Shown here: positions 51,900 through 60,455 of the stretch, piece by piece | How positions within the stretch are numbered: the first letter of the stretch is position 1 | Layout: the number at the start of each line of letters is the position of its first letter | Assembly (NCBI RefSeq): GCF_035961655.1 | Contig: NZ_CP108393.1 | Coordinates: 5,441,001 to 5,505,000 of the forward strand | Direction of reading: 5' to 3' | DNA length: 64,000 nucleotides | Origin: Streptomyces sp. NBC_01317 | GTDB taxonomy: Bacteria > Actinomycetota > Actinomycetes > Streptomycetales > Streptomycetaceae | Notes under the pieces: generated by a model | What the model was told of the DNA's origin: nothing | Database searches by the model: none | The model's input: only the letters and a program-made list of their open reading frames with translations | Translations under genes and position numbers: made by a program

Positions 51900-52886
51900 A
51901 TGAGCAGCACCGAGCAGCCGCGCGGCCCCGTCGACTCGTCCCGCGTCCCGCGGTACGCGGGGCCCGCCACGTTCGCCCGGCTGCCCCGGCTCGACGAGGT
52001 GGGCGGCCGGGCCGACGTCGCCGTCGTCGGCGTGCCCTTCGACTCCGGGGTCTCGTACCGCCCCGGCGCCCGCTTCGGCGGCAACGCGATCCGCGAGGCC
52101 TCCCGGCTCCTGCGCCCCTACAACCCGGCGCAGGACGCCTCGCCGTTCGCGCTCGCGCAGGTCGCCGACGCCGGGGACATCGCGGCGAACCCCTTCCACA
52201 TCAACGAGGCCGTGGACACGATCGAGGCGGCGGCCGGCGACCTGCTCGGGACCGGCGCCCGGCTGATGACGCTCGGCGGCGACCACACCATCGCGCTGCC
52301 GCTGCTGCGCGCCGTCGCGAAGAAGCACGGGCCTGTCGCGCTGCTGCACTTCGACGCCCACCTCGACACCTGGGACACGTACTTCGGTGCCGCCTACACC
52401 CACGGCACCCCGTTCCGCCGGGCGGTCGAGGAGGGCATCCTCGACACGGAGGCGCTCTCGCACGTCGGCACACGCGGTCCGCTGTACGGCAAGAAGGACC
52501 TGGACGACGACGCGAAGATGGGCTTCGGGATCGTCACCTCGGCCGACGTGATGCGGCGCGGGGTGGACGAGGTGACCGACCAGCTGCGGCAGCGCATCGG
52601 GGACCGCCCGCTCTACATCTCCGTCGACATCGACGTGCTGGACCCGGCGCACGCGCCCGGCACCGGCACCCCGGAGGCCGGCGGGCTCACCTCCCGCGAA
52701 CTGCTGGAGATCGTGCGCGGGCTCGCCTCCTGCCGGCTGGTCTCGGCGGACGTCGTGGAGGTCGCGCCCGCGTACGACCACGCCGAGATCACGTCCGTCG
52801 CCGCCTCGCACACGGCGTACGAACTGACAACGATCATGTCCCGCCAGATCGCGGACGCCCGAGACCTGGGCGCGGGGGCGCTGTGA
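51900..52886 (+). CDS. speB: Agmatinase
   Basis: This 328-residue ureohydrolase has the dimanganese motifs [21 protein letters not shown] and [16 protein letters not shown]. It converts agmatine to putrescine and urea. ATG 51900 was chosen; RBS AAGAAAGG. It is 55 bp upstream of the ThDP enzyme gene in the same direction, the order known for SCO2770-2769. Guanidino-acid substrates other than agmatine cannot be excluded. Confidence 0.93.
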   Translation: MSSTEQPRGPVDSSRVPRYAGPATFARLPRLDEVGGRADVAVVGVPFDSGVSYRPGARFGGNAIREASRLLRPYNPAQDASPFALAQVADAGDIAANPFHINEAVDTIEAAAGDLLGTGARLMTLGGDHTIALPLLRAVAKKHGPVALLHFDAHLDTWDTYFGAAYTHGTPFRRAVEEGILDTEALSHVGTRGPLYGKKDLDDDAKMGFGIVTSADVMRRGVDEVTDQLRQRIGDRPLYISVDIDVLDPAHAPGTGTPEAGGLTSRELLEIVRGLASCRLVSADVVEVAPAYDHAEITSVAASHTAYELTTIMSRQIADARDLGAGAL

Positions 52887-52941
52887 TGCCCGCCCGCGAT
52901 CTCCGTGCTGTTGCGGCGGACCGCGGCTCCGGAGCGAAGTG

Positions 52942-54639
52942 ATGCACGACCACGACCACGACACCCCCCGCCTCACCCCCGCGCAGCTCGCCGCCGCCCT
53001 TTCCCCGCCCGCCGGCCGCACCGGCGGCGACCTGGTCACCGAGACGCTGTACGGGCTCGGCGCGACGACCGTCTTCGGGCTGCCGGGACAGCACACCCTC
53101 GCCCTGTTCGACGCCCTGCGCCGCTCCCCTCTCACCTACGTCGGCCTGCGGGTCGAGAACAACGCGGGCTTCGCGGCCGACGCGTACGGCCGTACGACGG
53201 GCGAGGTCGCCCCGCTGTTCCTCTCCACCGGCCCCGGCGCCCTCACCTCCCTCGCCGCGCTCCAGGAGGCCGCCGCCGCGTCCGCGCCCGTCCTGGCGAT
53301 CGCCGGCCAGGTGCCGCGCGCCGGCCTCGGCGGCGGACGCCACGGCTACCTCCACGAACTGCGCGACCAGCAGGCGTCGTTCCGCGACGTCGTGAAGTCC
53401 GTGCACCTCGTCCGTACGGCCTCGCAGATCCCGTCGGCGATCGCCGCCGCCTGGGAGTCGGCGCTCACCGCCCCGCACGGCCCGGTCTGGGTGGAGATCC
53501 CCGCGGACGTGCTGAGCGCGCCCACGACCCTCCCGCAGGTCACCGCCGTGGACGCCACCCCGCGCGAGCTGACGCCGCGCCCCGAACTGATCGCCGTCGC
53601 CGCCCACCTGCTGGCCGGCGCGGCCCGCCCGGTGATCGTCGCGGGCGGCGGGGTCGTCAGGGCCGACGCGTCCGGCAAGCTGCGCGCGCTGGCCGAGAAG
53701 CTGGCCGCGCCGGTGGTGACGACGTACGGCGGCAAGGGCGCGTTCCCCTGGGAGCACCCGCTGTCCCTGCGCTCCTGGATGGAGGACCGGCACACCACCG
53801 ACTTCCTCGAAGACGCGGACGTCCTGCTCGTCGTCGGCTCGGGACTCGGTGAACTGTCCTCGAACTACCACACGTTCGCCCCGCGCGGCCGGGTGATCCA
53901 GATCGAGGCGGACCTCGGCAAGCTGGAGGCCAACCACCCCGCGCTGGGCATCCACGCCGACGCCAGGGCCGCGCTGTCGGCGCTGCTGGAGTCGGAACCG
54001 CTGGAGTCCGCCGACCGGCGCGACGCCACCGAGGCGGCCGGGTCGGTCCGCGCGGTCCTCGACGCGGTCGAGGCGCGGATCGCGGGCCGGCACCTCGAAC
54101 CGGAGCGCCGGATCCTCGCGGCGGTACGGGACGCGCTGCCCGCGCGCGCCGCGAGCTTCTGGGACATGACGATCCTCACCTACTGGGCGTGGGCCGCCTG
54201 GCCGGGACCGATGCACTCGGCGCAGGGCGCGGGCGGCCTCGGGTACGCCTTCCCCGCCGCCCTCGGCGCGGCGGCGGCCGACCCCACCCGGCCGGTCCTC
54301 GCGGTCTCCGGCGACGGCGGCGCGCTGTACTCGATCGCCGAACTGGCCACCGCCCGCCAGTACGGCCTGCCGGTCACCTGGCTGATCGTGGACGACGGGG
54401 GCTACGGCATCCTGCGGGAGTACCTGACGGACGCGTACGGCGAGACCACCGGGACGGACCTGACCGGGCCGGACTTCGTGGCGCTCGCGGAATCCTTCGG
54501 CGTCCCTGCCGTCCGTACGACTCCGGAGTCGCTGCGCGAGGACCTGGCGAAGGCGCTCGTGTCGCCGGGCCCCTCGGTGGTGGTGCTCCCGGCGCGGCTG
54601 AGGATGTTCGCCCCGACGCACCTCGGCACGGTTCGGTAA
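52942..54639 (+). CDS. Thiamine-diphosphate-dependent enzyme (acetolactate-synthase-like)
   Basis: This 565-residue protein has three ThDP parts. The pyrimidine domain has VFGLPGQHTLALFD, and the cofactor Glu sits in VGLRVENNAGFAADAYGR. The middle domain has RPVIVAGGGVVRADA, and the PP domain GDGGALYSIAELATARQYGLP. It follows agmatinase, so it may work on a product of arginine or agmatine. A His/Asp-rich N-terminus (HDHDHD) could bind metal. ATG 52942 follows GGAG. Confidence 0.88.
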   Translation: MHDHDHDTPRLTPAQLAAALSPPAGRTGGDLVTETLYGLGATTVFGLPGQHTLALFDALRRSPLTYVGLRVENNAGFAADAYGRTTGEVAPLFLSTGPGALTSLAALQEAAAASAPVLAIAGQVPRAGLGGGRHGYLHELRDQQASFRDVVKSVHLVRTASQIPSAIAAAWESALTAPHGPVWVEIPADVLSAPTTLPQVTAVDATPRELTPRPELIAVAAHLLAGAARPVIVAGGGVVRADASGKLRALAEKLAAPVVTTYGGKGAFPWEHPLSLRSWMEDRHTTDFLEDADVLLVVGSGLGELSSNYHTFAPRGRVIQIEADLGKLEANHPALGIHADARAALSALLESEPLESADRRDATEAAGSVRAVLDAVEARIAGRHLEPERRILAAVRDALPARAASFWDMTILTYWAWAAWPGPMHSAQGAGGLGYAFPAALGAAAADPTRPVLAVSGDGGALYSIAELATARQYGLPVTWLIVDDGGYGILREYLTDAYGETTGTDLTGPDFVALAESFGVPAVRTTPESLREDLAKALVSPGPSVVVLPARLRMFAPTHLGTVR

Positions 54640-54777
54640 AGGGCGAGACGCTCGTACAACCATTCGCCCCCGTCCGGCTGTCATGTCTGCGAGTGCGCCG
54701 GACTGTGCGCTCGTACCACGTGCAGACGTACAGAAGTGCAGACATGCAGACGTAGTGACGGGGGCGGAACACTTCTC

Positions 54778-55752
54778 ATGACCAACCGACGAATATCCGG
54801 ACGTGCGTCCCGGCGTGCCCGTGGCGCGCTCTCCGTGGCGCTGGCCGCGGGTGTGCTCGTGCCGGTGGCCGCCGCCGCGGCGCCCGCCACGGCCGCCACA
54901 CCCACGGTCACCTGCACCTCGGACAAGGCGGGCCTCGCCGCCAAGCTCTCCAAGGACATCACCGCGGCCCTCAAGGGCCGGAAGACGACCGCGGCCGTCT
55001 CGGTGTACGACCGCACGACCAAGACACGTTGCAGCCTGCGCGCGACGCAGAAGTTCGACTCCGCCAGCGTGGTCAAGGTGACCGTCCTCGCGACCCTGCT
55101 CTGGGACGCGAAGAAGACGAACCGCCTTCTCACGAAGAAGGAGGTCGACCTCACCACCGCCATGATCACCAAGTCGGACAACGCGGCGACCAGCACGCTC
55201 TGGAAGCAGCTCGGCCCGACGAAGATCAAGGGCTTCCTCAAGGCCGCGGCCCTGACCCAGACCACGCCGGGCGCCGGGCAGTACTGGGGCCTCACCCAGA
55301 TCACCGCGCACGACGAGGAGCGGCTGCTCGCGCTCATCACCTCGAAGAACACGGTCCTGAGCGACAACTCGCGCAGCTACATCCTCGGCAAGATGAACAA
55401 GGTCGTCACGTCCCAGCGCTGGGGCGTCCCGGCCGGGGCCCCGGCCACCGCCACCGTCCAGCTGAAGAACGGCTGGCTGTCCCGGTCCACCCACGGGTGG
55501 CGCGTGCACAGCATCGGCGCCTTCACCGGCAAGGGCCACAACTACCTGATCACCGTGCTCACGCACGACAACAAGACGATGAACGACGGCGTGAACACCA
55601 TCCAGGCGGTGGCCAAGGCGATCCACAAGGACCTCAATCCCGCCGCCACGAAGGCGAAGGCCGCTCTCCACGCGGTGCCCTCGACACCGTACGAGGCGGT
55701 CCCGGCCACCCCGGAGAAGGCAGCCCGCGAGGCAGTCCCCGCCACCCGCTGA
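54778..55752 (+). CDS. Secreted serine hydrolase, class-A beta-lactamase/PBP-like fold
   Basis: This 324-residue precursor has a signal peptide (ALSVALAAGVLVPVAAAAAP). The catalytic SxxK is FDSASVVKVTVL, the SDN is TKSDNAATS, and the third box reads LKNGWLS instead of KTG. A repetitive Pro/Ala tail ends the protein. It may act on peptidoglycan rather than give beta-lactam resistance, as the family's usual Omega-loop Glu is not evident. Three imperfect TGCAGAC repeats lie upstream. Confidence 0.85.
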   Translation: MTNRRISGRASRRARGALSVALAAGVLVPVAAAAAPATAATPTVTCTSDKAGLAAKLSKDITAALKGRKTTAAVSVYDRTTKTRCSLRATQKFDSASVVKVTVLATLLWDAKKTNRLLTKKEVDLTTAMITKSDNAATSTLWKQLGPTKIKGFLKAAALTQTTPGAGQYWGLTQITAHDEERLLALITSKNTVLSDNSRSYILGKMNKVVTSQRWGVPAGAPATATVQLKNGWLSRSTHGWRVHSIGAFTGKGHNYLITVLTHDNKTMNDGVNTIQAVAKAIHKDLNPAATKAKAALHAVPSTPYEAVPATPEKAAREAVPATR

Positions 55753-55764
55753 CCCTCCTGCAAA

Positions 55765-55816
55765 GGGCCGCATGTCCTAGGACGAGACCTACGTCGCGTC
55801 CTAGGACCAGCGGCCC
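55765..55816. terminator. Long hairpin with two GTCCTAGGAC palindromes
   Basis: GGGCCGC (55765-55771) pairs with GCGGCCC (55810-55816). GTCCTAGGAC (55774-55783) pairs with GTCCTAGGAC (55798-55807). The 14-nt loop is GAGACCTACGTCGC. Each inner arm is also itself a 10-bp palindrome. It terminates the hydrolase mRNA; the self-palindromes may bind a protein. Confidence 0.75.
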
Positions 55817-55923
55817 ATCTTTCTGTTCCAGGGGCGACGAATTGTTGCGGAGGGATGAAATCCGCCGACGCGCGCGTTGGGCATTCCGGCAGATCAGGTC
55901 GGTCGGCCGAACGGGAGGCATCA

Positions 55924-58900
55924 GTGGCGGCGGCAGTGGCGGCGGAGCGGGGCTGGGCACGGCGGCTCACCGGGTACGCGTGGCGGTACCGCCGTAACGT
56001 GGTGCTGGCCTTGGGGTCCTCGCTCCTCGGGATGGCCGTGATGGCCTTCGTCCCGCTGATCACCAAGGTCGTCATCGACGACGTCATCGGCGGCGGCCAC
56101 CGCTCCCTCGGCGTCTGGACCGGCCTCCTGCTCCTGGCCGCGCTCCTCGTGTACGTCTCCGCGTACGTACGGCGCTTCTACGGAGGACGCCTCGCGCTCG
56201 ACGTCCAGCACGACCTCCGTACGGAGATGTTCGCCACCATCTCCCGGCTCGACGGACGGCGCCAGGACAAGCTCTCCACCGGCCAGGTCATCGGCCGCGC
56301 CACCAGCGACCTCCAGCTCATCCAGGGCCTGCTCTTCATGCTGCCGATGACCATCGGCAACGTCCTGCTGTTCCTGATCTCGCTCGGGATCATGGCCTGG
56401 CTCTCCCTGCCCCTCACCTTCATCGCCCTCGCCGTCGCCCCCGCCATCTGGTTCATCGCCCGCCGCAGCCGCACCCGCCTCCACCCCGCCACCTGGTACG
56501 CCCAGGCGCAGGCCGCCGCCGTCGCCGGGGTCGTGGACGGCGCCGTCTCCGGCGTCCGGGTCGTCAAGGGCTTCGGGCAGGAGGACCAGGAGACCGGCAA
56601 GCTCCGCGAGGTCGGCCGCAAGCTCTTCGCGGGACGCCTCCGTACGATCAGGCTCAACGCCCGCTACACCCCCGCTCTCCAGGCCGTCCCCGCCGTCGGC
56701 CAGGTCGCGATGCTCGCCTTCGGCGGCTGGCTCGCCACGCGCGGCGAGATCACCCTCGGCACGTTCGTCGCCTTCTCCACCTACCTCGCCCAGCTCGTCG
56801 GCCCGGTCAAGATGCTGGCCGTGGTCCTGACCATCGGCCAGCAGGCCCGCGCCGGGGTGGAACGTGTCCTGGAGCTGATCGACACCGAGCCCACGATGGA
56901 GGACGGCACGAAGGAGCTGCCGGCGGACGCCGGGGCCTCCGTCGAGTTCGACGACGTGTCCTTCTCGTACGACGACGGCAGGACCGTCCTCGACGGCTTC
57001 TCGCTGGAGATGAGCCCCGGCGAGACCGTCGCCGTCGTCGGCTCCTCCGGCAGCGGCAAGTCCACCCTCTCGCTGCTCGTCCCCCGCTTCTACGACGTGA
57101 ACCACGGCGCGGTCCTCGTCGGCGGCCACGACGTCCGCGAGCTGACCTTCGCCTCCCTGCGCGCGGCCATCGGGCTCGTACCGGAGGACAGCTTCCTCTT
57201 CTCCGACACCGTCCGCGCCAACGTCGCGTACGGGAAGCCGGACGCCACCGAGGAGGAGATCCTCCGGGCCACCCGCGCCGCCCAGGCCCACGGCTTCATC
57301 AGCGACCTGCCGAACGGCTACGACACCAAGGTGGGGGAGCAGGGCCTGACCCTCTCCGGTGGCCAGCGCCAGCGTGTGGCGCTCGCCCGCGCGATCCTCA
57401 CCGACCCCCGGCTGCTGCTCCTGGACGACGCCACCTCCGCCGTGGACGCCCGGGTCGAGCACGAGATCCACGAGGCGCTGCGCGGGGTGATGGCCGGGCG
57501 TACGACGCTGCTCATCGCCCACCGCCGCTCCACCCTGAATCTCGCCGACCGGATCGCGGTGCTGGACGGCGGCCGGCTCGCCGACATCGGCACCCACGAC
57601 GAGCTCCAGCGGCGCTCGGCCCTCTACCGGAAGCTGCTGACGGACCCGGACGAGCTGGGCGAGGTCTCCCCTGGGCACGTGCCCGCCCTCGTGAAGACGA
57701 ACGTGCCGGCGGGCTCAACAGCCGGCGCAACGGCGGCCGTCCAGGAGGACCGCTCCGTACAGGAGGAGATCGACGCCGAGTTCGACGCGGAGCGCGGCAT
57801 CACGCCCGCCCTGTGGGAGCGGGACGAGATCGCCGCCGAGGAGTCCGCCGCCCCCGGCGCCACTCCCGAACTGCTCGCGCAGGTCGAGGCGTTGCCGCCG
57901 GCCACCGACCTCCCGGACATCGACGAGGCGCGTGCCGTCGCCGCCGAGGAGTCGTACGGACTGCGCAGGCTGCTGCGCGGCTTCGGGCTGCCGCTGCTGG
58001 TGAGCCTGTCGCTCGTCGCGGTCGACGCCGCGATGAGCCTGGCCCTGCCCGTCCTCATCCGGCACGGCATCGACCAGGGCGTCGAGCGGATGGCCCTCGG
58101 CGCGGTGTGGGTCGCGTCCGGTCTCGGGCTGCTGGTCGTGCTCGTCCAGTGGCTCGCGCAGATCGGCGAGACGCGCAAGACGGGCCGTACCGGTGAACGG
58201 GTGCTCTACTCCCTGCGGTTGAAGATCTTCGCGCAGCTCCAGCGGCTCGGACTCGACTACTACGAGCGCGAGTTGACCGGCCGGATCATGACCCGGATGA
58301 CGACGGACGTGGACGCGCTGTCCACCTTCCTCCAGACAGGGCTCGTCACCGCGTTCGTCTCCGTCGTCACCTTCTTCGGCATCCTCGTCGTGCTCCTCGC
58401 GATCGACGTGGAACTGGCGTTGGTGGTCTTCGCGACCCTGCCGGTGCTCTTCGTGGCGACGGTCTTCTTCCGCCGCAAGAGCGTGAAGGCGTACGAACTG
58501 GCCCGTGAGCGCATCAGCGCCGTCAACGCCGACCTCCAGGAGTCCGTCTCCGGCCTGCGGATCGTCCAGGCGTTCCGGCGCGAGCGGGACGGCGCGGAGC
58601 GCTTCGCCGGCCGCAGCGACCACTACCGCGAGGCGCGGGTGCGCGGGCAGTGGCTGATCTCGGTGTACTTCCCGTTCGTCCAGCTGCTCTCCTCCGTGGC
58701 GGCTGCGGCCGTGCTGATCGTCGGCGCGGGACGGGTGGAGGCGGGCACGCTGACGACCGGCGCGCTGGTCGCGTACCTCCTCTACATCGACCTGTTCTTC
58801 GCCCCCGTGCAGCAGCTGTCGCAGGTCTTCGACGGTTACCAGCAGGCGAGCGTCTCGCTGGGCCGCATCCAGGAGCTGCTGCGGGAGCCCACCACGACGG

Positions 58901-59706
58901 CGGCGTCGAATGCGCCGCTCGACGTGTTGTCGCTGCGCGGGGAGATCGCCTTCGAGGGCGTGAACTTCGCCTACACCGGCCAGGACGGTGAACTCGCCGA
59001 CGAGGCCGCCCTGATGGGCGTCGACCTGCGGATCCCGGCGGGCCAGACCGTGGCGTTCGTCGGCGAGACCGGCGCGGGCAAGTCCACGCTGGTGAAGCTC
59101 GTCGCGCGGTTCTACGACCCGACCGGCGGCCGGGTCACGGCGGACGGTACGGACCTGCGCGACCTGGACCTGACGGCGTACCGCCACCGGCTCGGGGTGG
59201 TCCCGCAGGAGGCGTACCTCTTCGCGGGAACGATCCGCGACGCGATCGCGTACGGCCGCCCCGAGGCGACCGACGCGCAGGTGGAGGCCGCCGCTCGCGC
59301 GGTGGGTGCCCACGAGATGATCGCCACGCTGGACGGCGGGTATGTGCACGAGGTCGCCGAGCGGGGCCGTAACCTCTCGGCGGGCCAGCGCCAGCTGATC
59401 GCCCTCGCCCGCGCCGAACTGGTCGACCCCGACGTCCTGTTGCTGGACGAGGCGACCGCCGCGCTGGACCTGGCGAGCGAGGCCCTGGTCAACCAGGCCA
59501 CGGACCGCCTCACCGGCCGCCGTACGACCCTGGTGGTCGCCCACCGCCTCACCACGGCGGCGCGGGCGGACCGGGTGGTGGTGATGGACCACGGGCGGGT
59601 GGTGGAGGACGGCACGCACGACGAACTGCTGGCGCTGAACGGCCGCTACACCAAGCTGTGGCGCAGCTTCATCGGCGAGGAGGAGGAGACGGCGGCGGTG
59701 GTGTGA
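55924..59706 (+). CDS. Fused ABC exporter (TMD-NBD-TMD-NBD)
   Basis: This 1260-residue protein is a natural fusion of a heterodimeric multidrug-type exporter. The first half has six TM helices (20-300), Walker A VVGSSGSGKSTLS, signature LTLSGGQRQRV and LLLLDDATSAVD, where Asp replaces the catalytic Glu (degenerate site), and H-loop IAHRRS. The second half has VGETGAGKSTLV, LSAGQRQLIAL, VLLLDEATAALD and VVAHRLTT. A Glu/Asp-rich linker is about 600-690. One ATP site is therefore probably inactive, as in LmrCD/TM287-288. GTG 55924 with GGGAGG upstream is preferred to ATG 55855. Confidence 0.94.
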   Translation: MAAAVAAERGWARRLTGYAWRYRRNVVLALGSSLLGMAVMAFVPLITKVVIDDVIGGGHRSLGVWTGLLLLAALLVYVSAYVRRFYGGRLALDVQHDLRTEMFATISRLDGRRQDKLSTGQVIGRATSDLQLIQGLLFMLPMTIGNVLLFLISLGIMAWLSLPLTFIALAVAPAIWFIARRSRTRLHPATWYAQAQAAAVAGVVDGAVSGVRVVKGFGQEDQETGKLREVGRKLFAGRLRTIRLNARYTPALQAVPAVGQVAMLAFGGWLATRGEITLGTFVAFSTYLAQLVGPVKMLAVVLTIGQQARAGVERVLELIDTEPTMEDGTKELPADAGASVEFDDVSFSYDDGRTVLDGFSLEMSPGETVAVVGSSGSGKSTLSLLVPRFYDVNHGAVLVGGHDVRELTFASLRAAIGLVPEDSFLFSDTVRANVAYGKPDATEEEILRATRAAQAHGFISDLPNGYDTKVGEQGLTLSGGQRQRVALARAILTDPRLLLLDDATSAVDARVEHEIHEALRGVMAGRTTLLIAHRRSTLNLADRIAVLDGGRLADIGTHDELQRRSALYRKLLTDPDELGEVSPGHVPALVKTNVPAGSTAGATAAVQEDRSVQEEIDAEFDAERGITPALWERDEIAAEESAAPGATPELLAQVEALPPATDLPDIDEARAVAAEESYGLRRLLRGFGLPLLVSLSLVAVDAAMSLALPVLIRHGIDQGVERMALGAVWVASGLGLLVVLVQWLAQIGETRKTGRTGERVLYSLRLKIFAQLQRLGLDYYERELTGRIMTRMTTDVDALSTFLQTGLVTAFVSVVTFFGILVVLLAIDVELALVVFATLPVLFVATVFFRRKSVKAYELARERISAVNADLQESVSGLRIVQAFRRERDGAERFAGRSDHYREARVRGQWLISVYFPFVQLLSSVAAAAVLIVGAGRVEAGTLTTGALVAYLLYIDLFFAPVQQLSQVFDGYQQASVSLGRIQELLREPTTTAASNAPLDVLSLRGEIAFEGVNFAYTGQDGELADEAALMGVDLRIPAGQTVAFVGETGAGKSTLVKLVARFYDPTGGRVTADGTDLRDLDLTAYRHRLGVVPQEAYLFAGTIRDAIAYGRPEATDAQVEAAARAVGAHEMIATLDGGYVHEVAERGRNLSAGQRQLIALARAELVDPDVLLLDEATAALDLASEALVNQATDRLTGRRTTLVVAHRLTTAARADRVVVMDHGRVVEDGTHDELLALNGRYTKLWRSFIGEEEETAAVV

Positions 59707-59729
59707 GGCGGCTCGTCGCCGACCCGCGA

Positions 59730-60197
59730 TCAGCAGAGAACCCACCCGGTGGACGCCGAGGCGCCGGAGATGGCGCCGGAGGCCCGTACACACCGGTTGA
59801 GGGCGTGGACGGTCACCGGCCCCGCGTGCTGCGTGAAGTCCCCGCTGTCCACCAACGGGCTGCCGCCGCGCGCCTGGAGGCTCACCCGCATCGCCCGCTT
59901 GGCGCCGGGGCGGTCGGCGACGGTGAGCGCGCACGCGTACCCCCGCGCCTTGTAGATCCGCAACTCGCCGTGGGCGAAGGGCACGGTCTTCTGCGGCTGC
60001 CCCGAGCACACGGAGAGCGGCGCGGCATCCGCCGCGGCGGGATCGGCCAGAACGAGCGCCGCCAGCGCGACGACAGCCGTCCCCGCCGCGAACCAGCGCG
60101 GCAGCGCGCGCTTCCCCGACCCGGTCCCGCCCAACCCACTCCCGCCCAACCCAGTCCCGGCGAACACGCATGCCCCTGTCATCAGTCGGGTGTACAT
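59730..60197 (-). CDS. Secreted small Cys-containing protein
   Basis: This 155-residue precursor has a signal peptide (FAAGTAVVALAALVLADPAA) and a mature ~95-residue domain with four Cys (VCSG, YACAL, NRCV, and the terminal WVLC), two likely disulfides. The N-terminus contains GLGGSGLGG. No family recognised; small extracellular beta protein. Start is uncertain (60197 or 60182); no RBS. Convergent with the exporter. Confidence 0.65.
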   Translation of the reverse strand: MYTRLMTGACVFAGTGLGGSGLGGTGSGKRALPRWFAAGTAVVALAALVLADPAAADAAPLSVCSGQPQKTVPFAHGELRIYKARGYACALTVADRPGAKRAMRVSLQARGGSPLVDSGDFTQHAGPVTVHALNRCVRASGAISGASASTGWVLC

Positions 60198-60273
60198 GCG
60201 TACGACGCGCGGGAGCCCGGGAAGGTTGCTTCCACGGAGGCGGGCGGGGCCGGCGGAGCTGCCCTCCCCGGCT

Positions 60274-60363
60274 TCATCGTTTGAGCAAGGCCGCCACCGC
60301 TATCGCGGCGCCGACTACGACAACGAGCCCGACCACGGCCGCGATGGCCGTCGATGCTCCCAT
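60274..60363 (-). CDS. 29-aa single-TM micropeptide
   Basis: ATG 60363 to TGA 60274. The product MGASTAIAAVVGLVVVVGAA then IAVAALLKR is one perfect TM helix with a dibasic C-terminus. It resembles small membrane peptides (type-I toxin or transporter regulators) in length and pattern. The upstream RBS is weak (CGGAACC). Located between a secreted protein and the S37 peptidase gene (divergent). Low but specific support from composition. Confidence 0.45.
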   Translation of the reverse strand: MGASTAIAAVVGLVVVVGAAIAVAALLKR

Positions 60364-60455
60364 GGTTCCGATCACGCGCGTTCTCCCGACTGCTGGTTGA
60401 TTCCGGGTGCAGGACGCTAGGTTCTCGGTGTCTGTCATGAACACAGGGAGAGTGC

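Noticed and set aside
51900..54639. Clavulanate-like early pathway (amidinohydrolase plus ThDP enzyme)
   Set aside because: The pair recalls pah and ceaS, but no beta-lactam synthetase or oxygenase is near and the same pair is in the core S. coelicolor order.
54778..55752. Beta-lactam resistance gene
   Set aside because: SxxK and SDN are present, but KTG is KNG and the Omega-loop Glu is not evident; a wall-related hydrolase is safer.
52834..55773. Long minus-strand open frame opposite the ThDP enzyme and hydrolase genes
   Set aside because: Shadow of high-GC third positions; composition is unlike protein, and the plus-strand genes have clear catalytic motifs.
57715..60171. Long minus-strand open frame opposite the ABC exporter
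   Set aside because: Antisense to conserved Walker and signature motifs; arginine-rich low-complexity translation.
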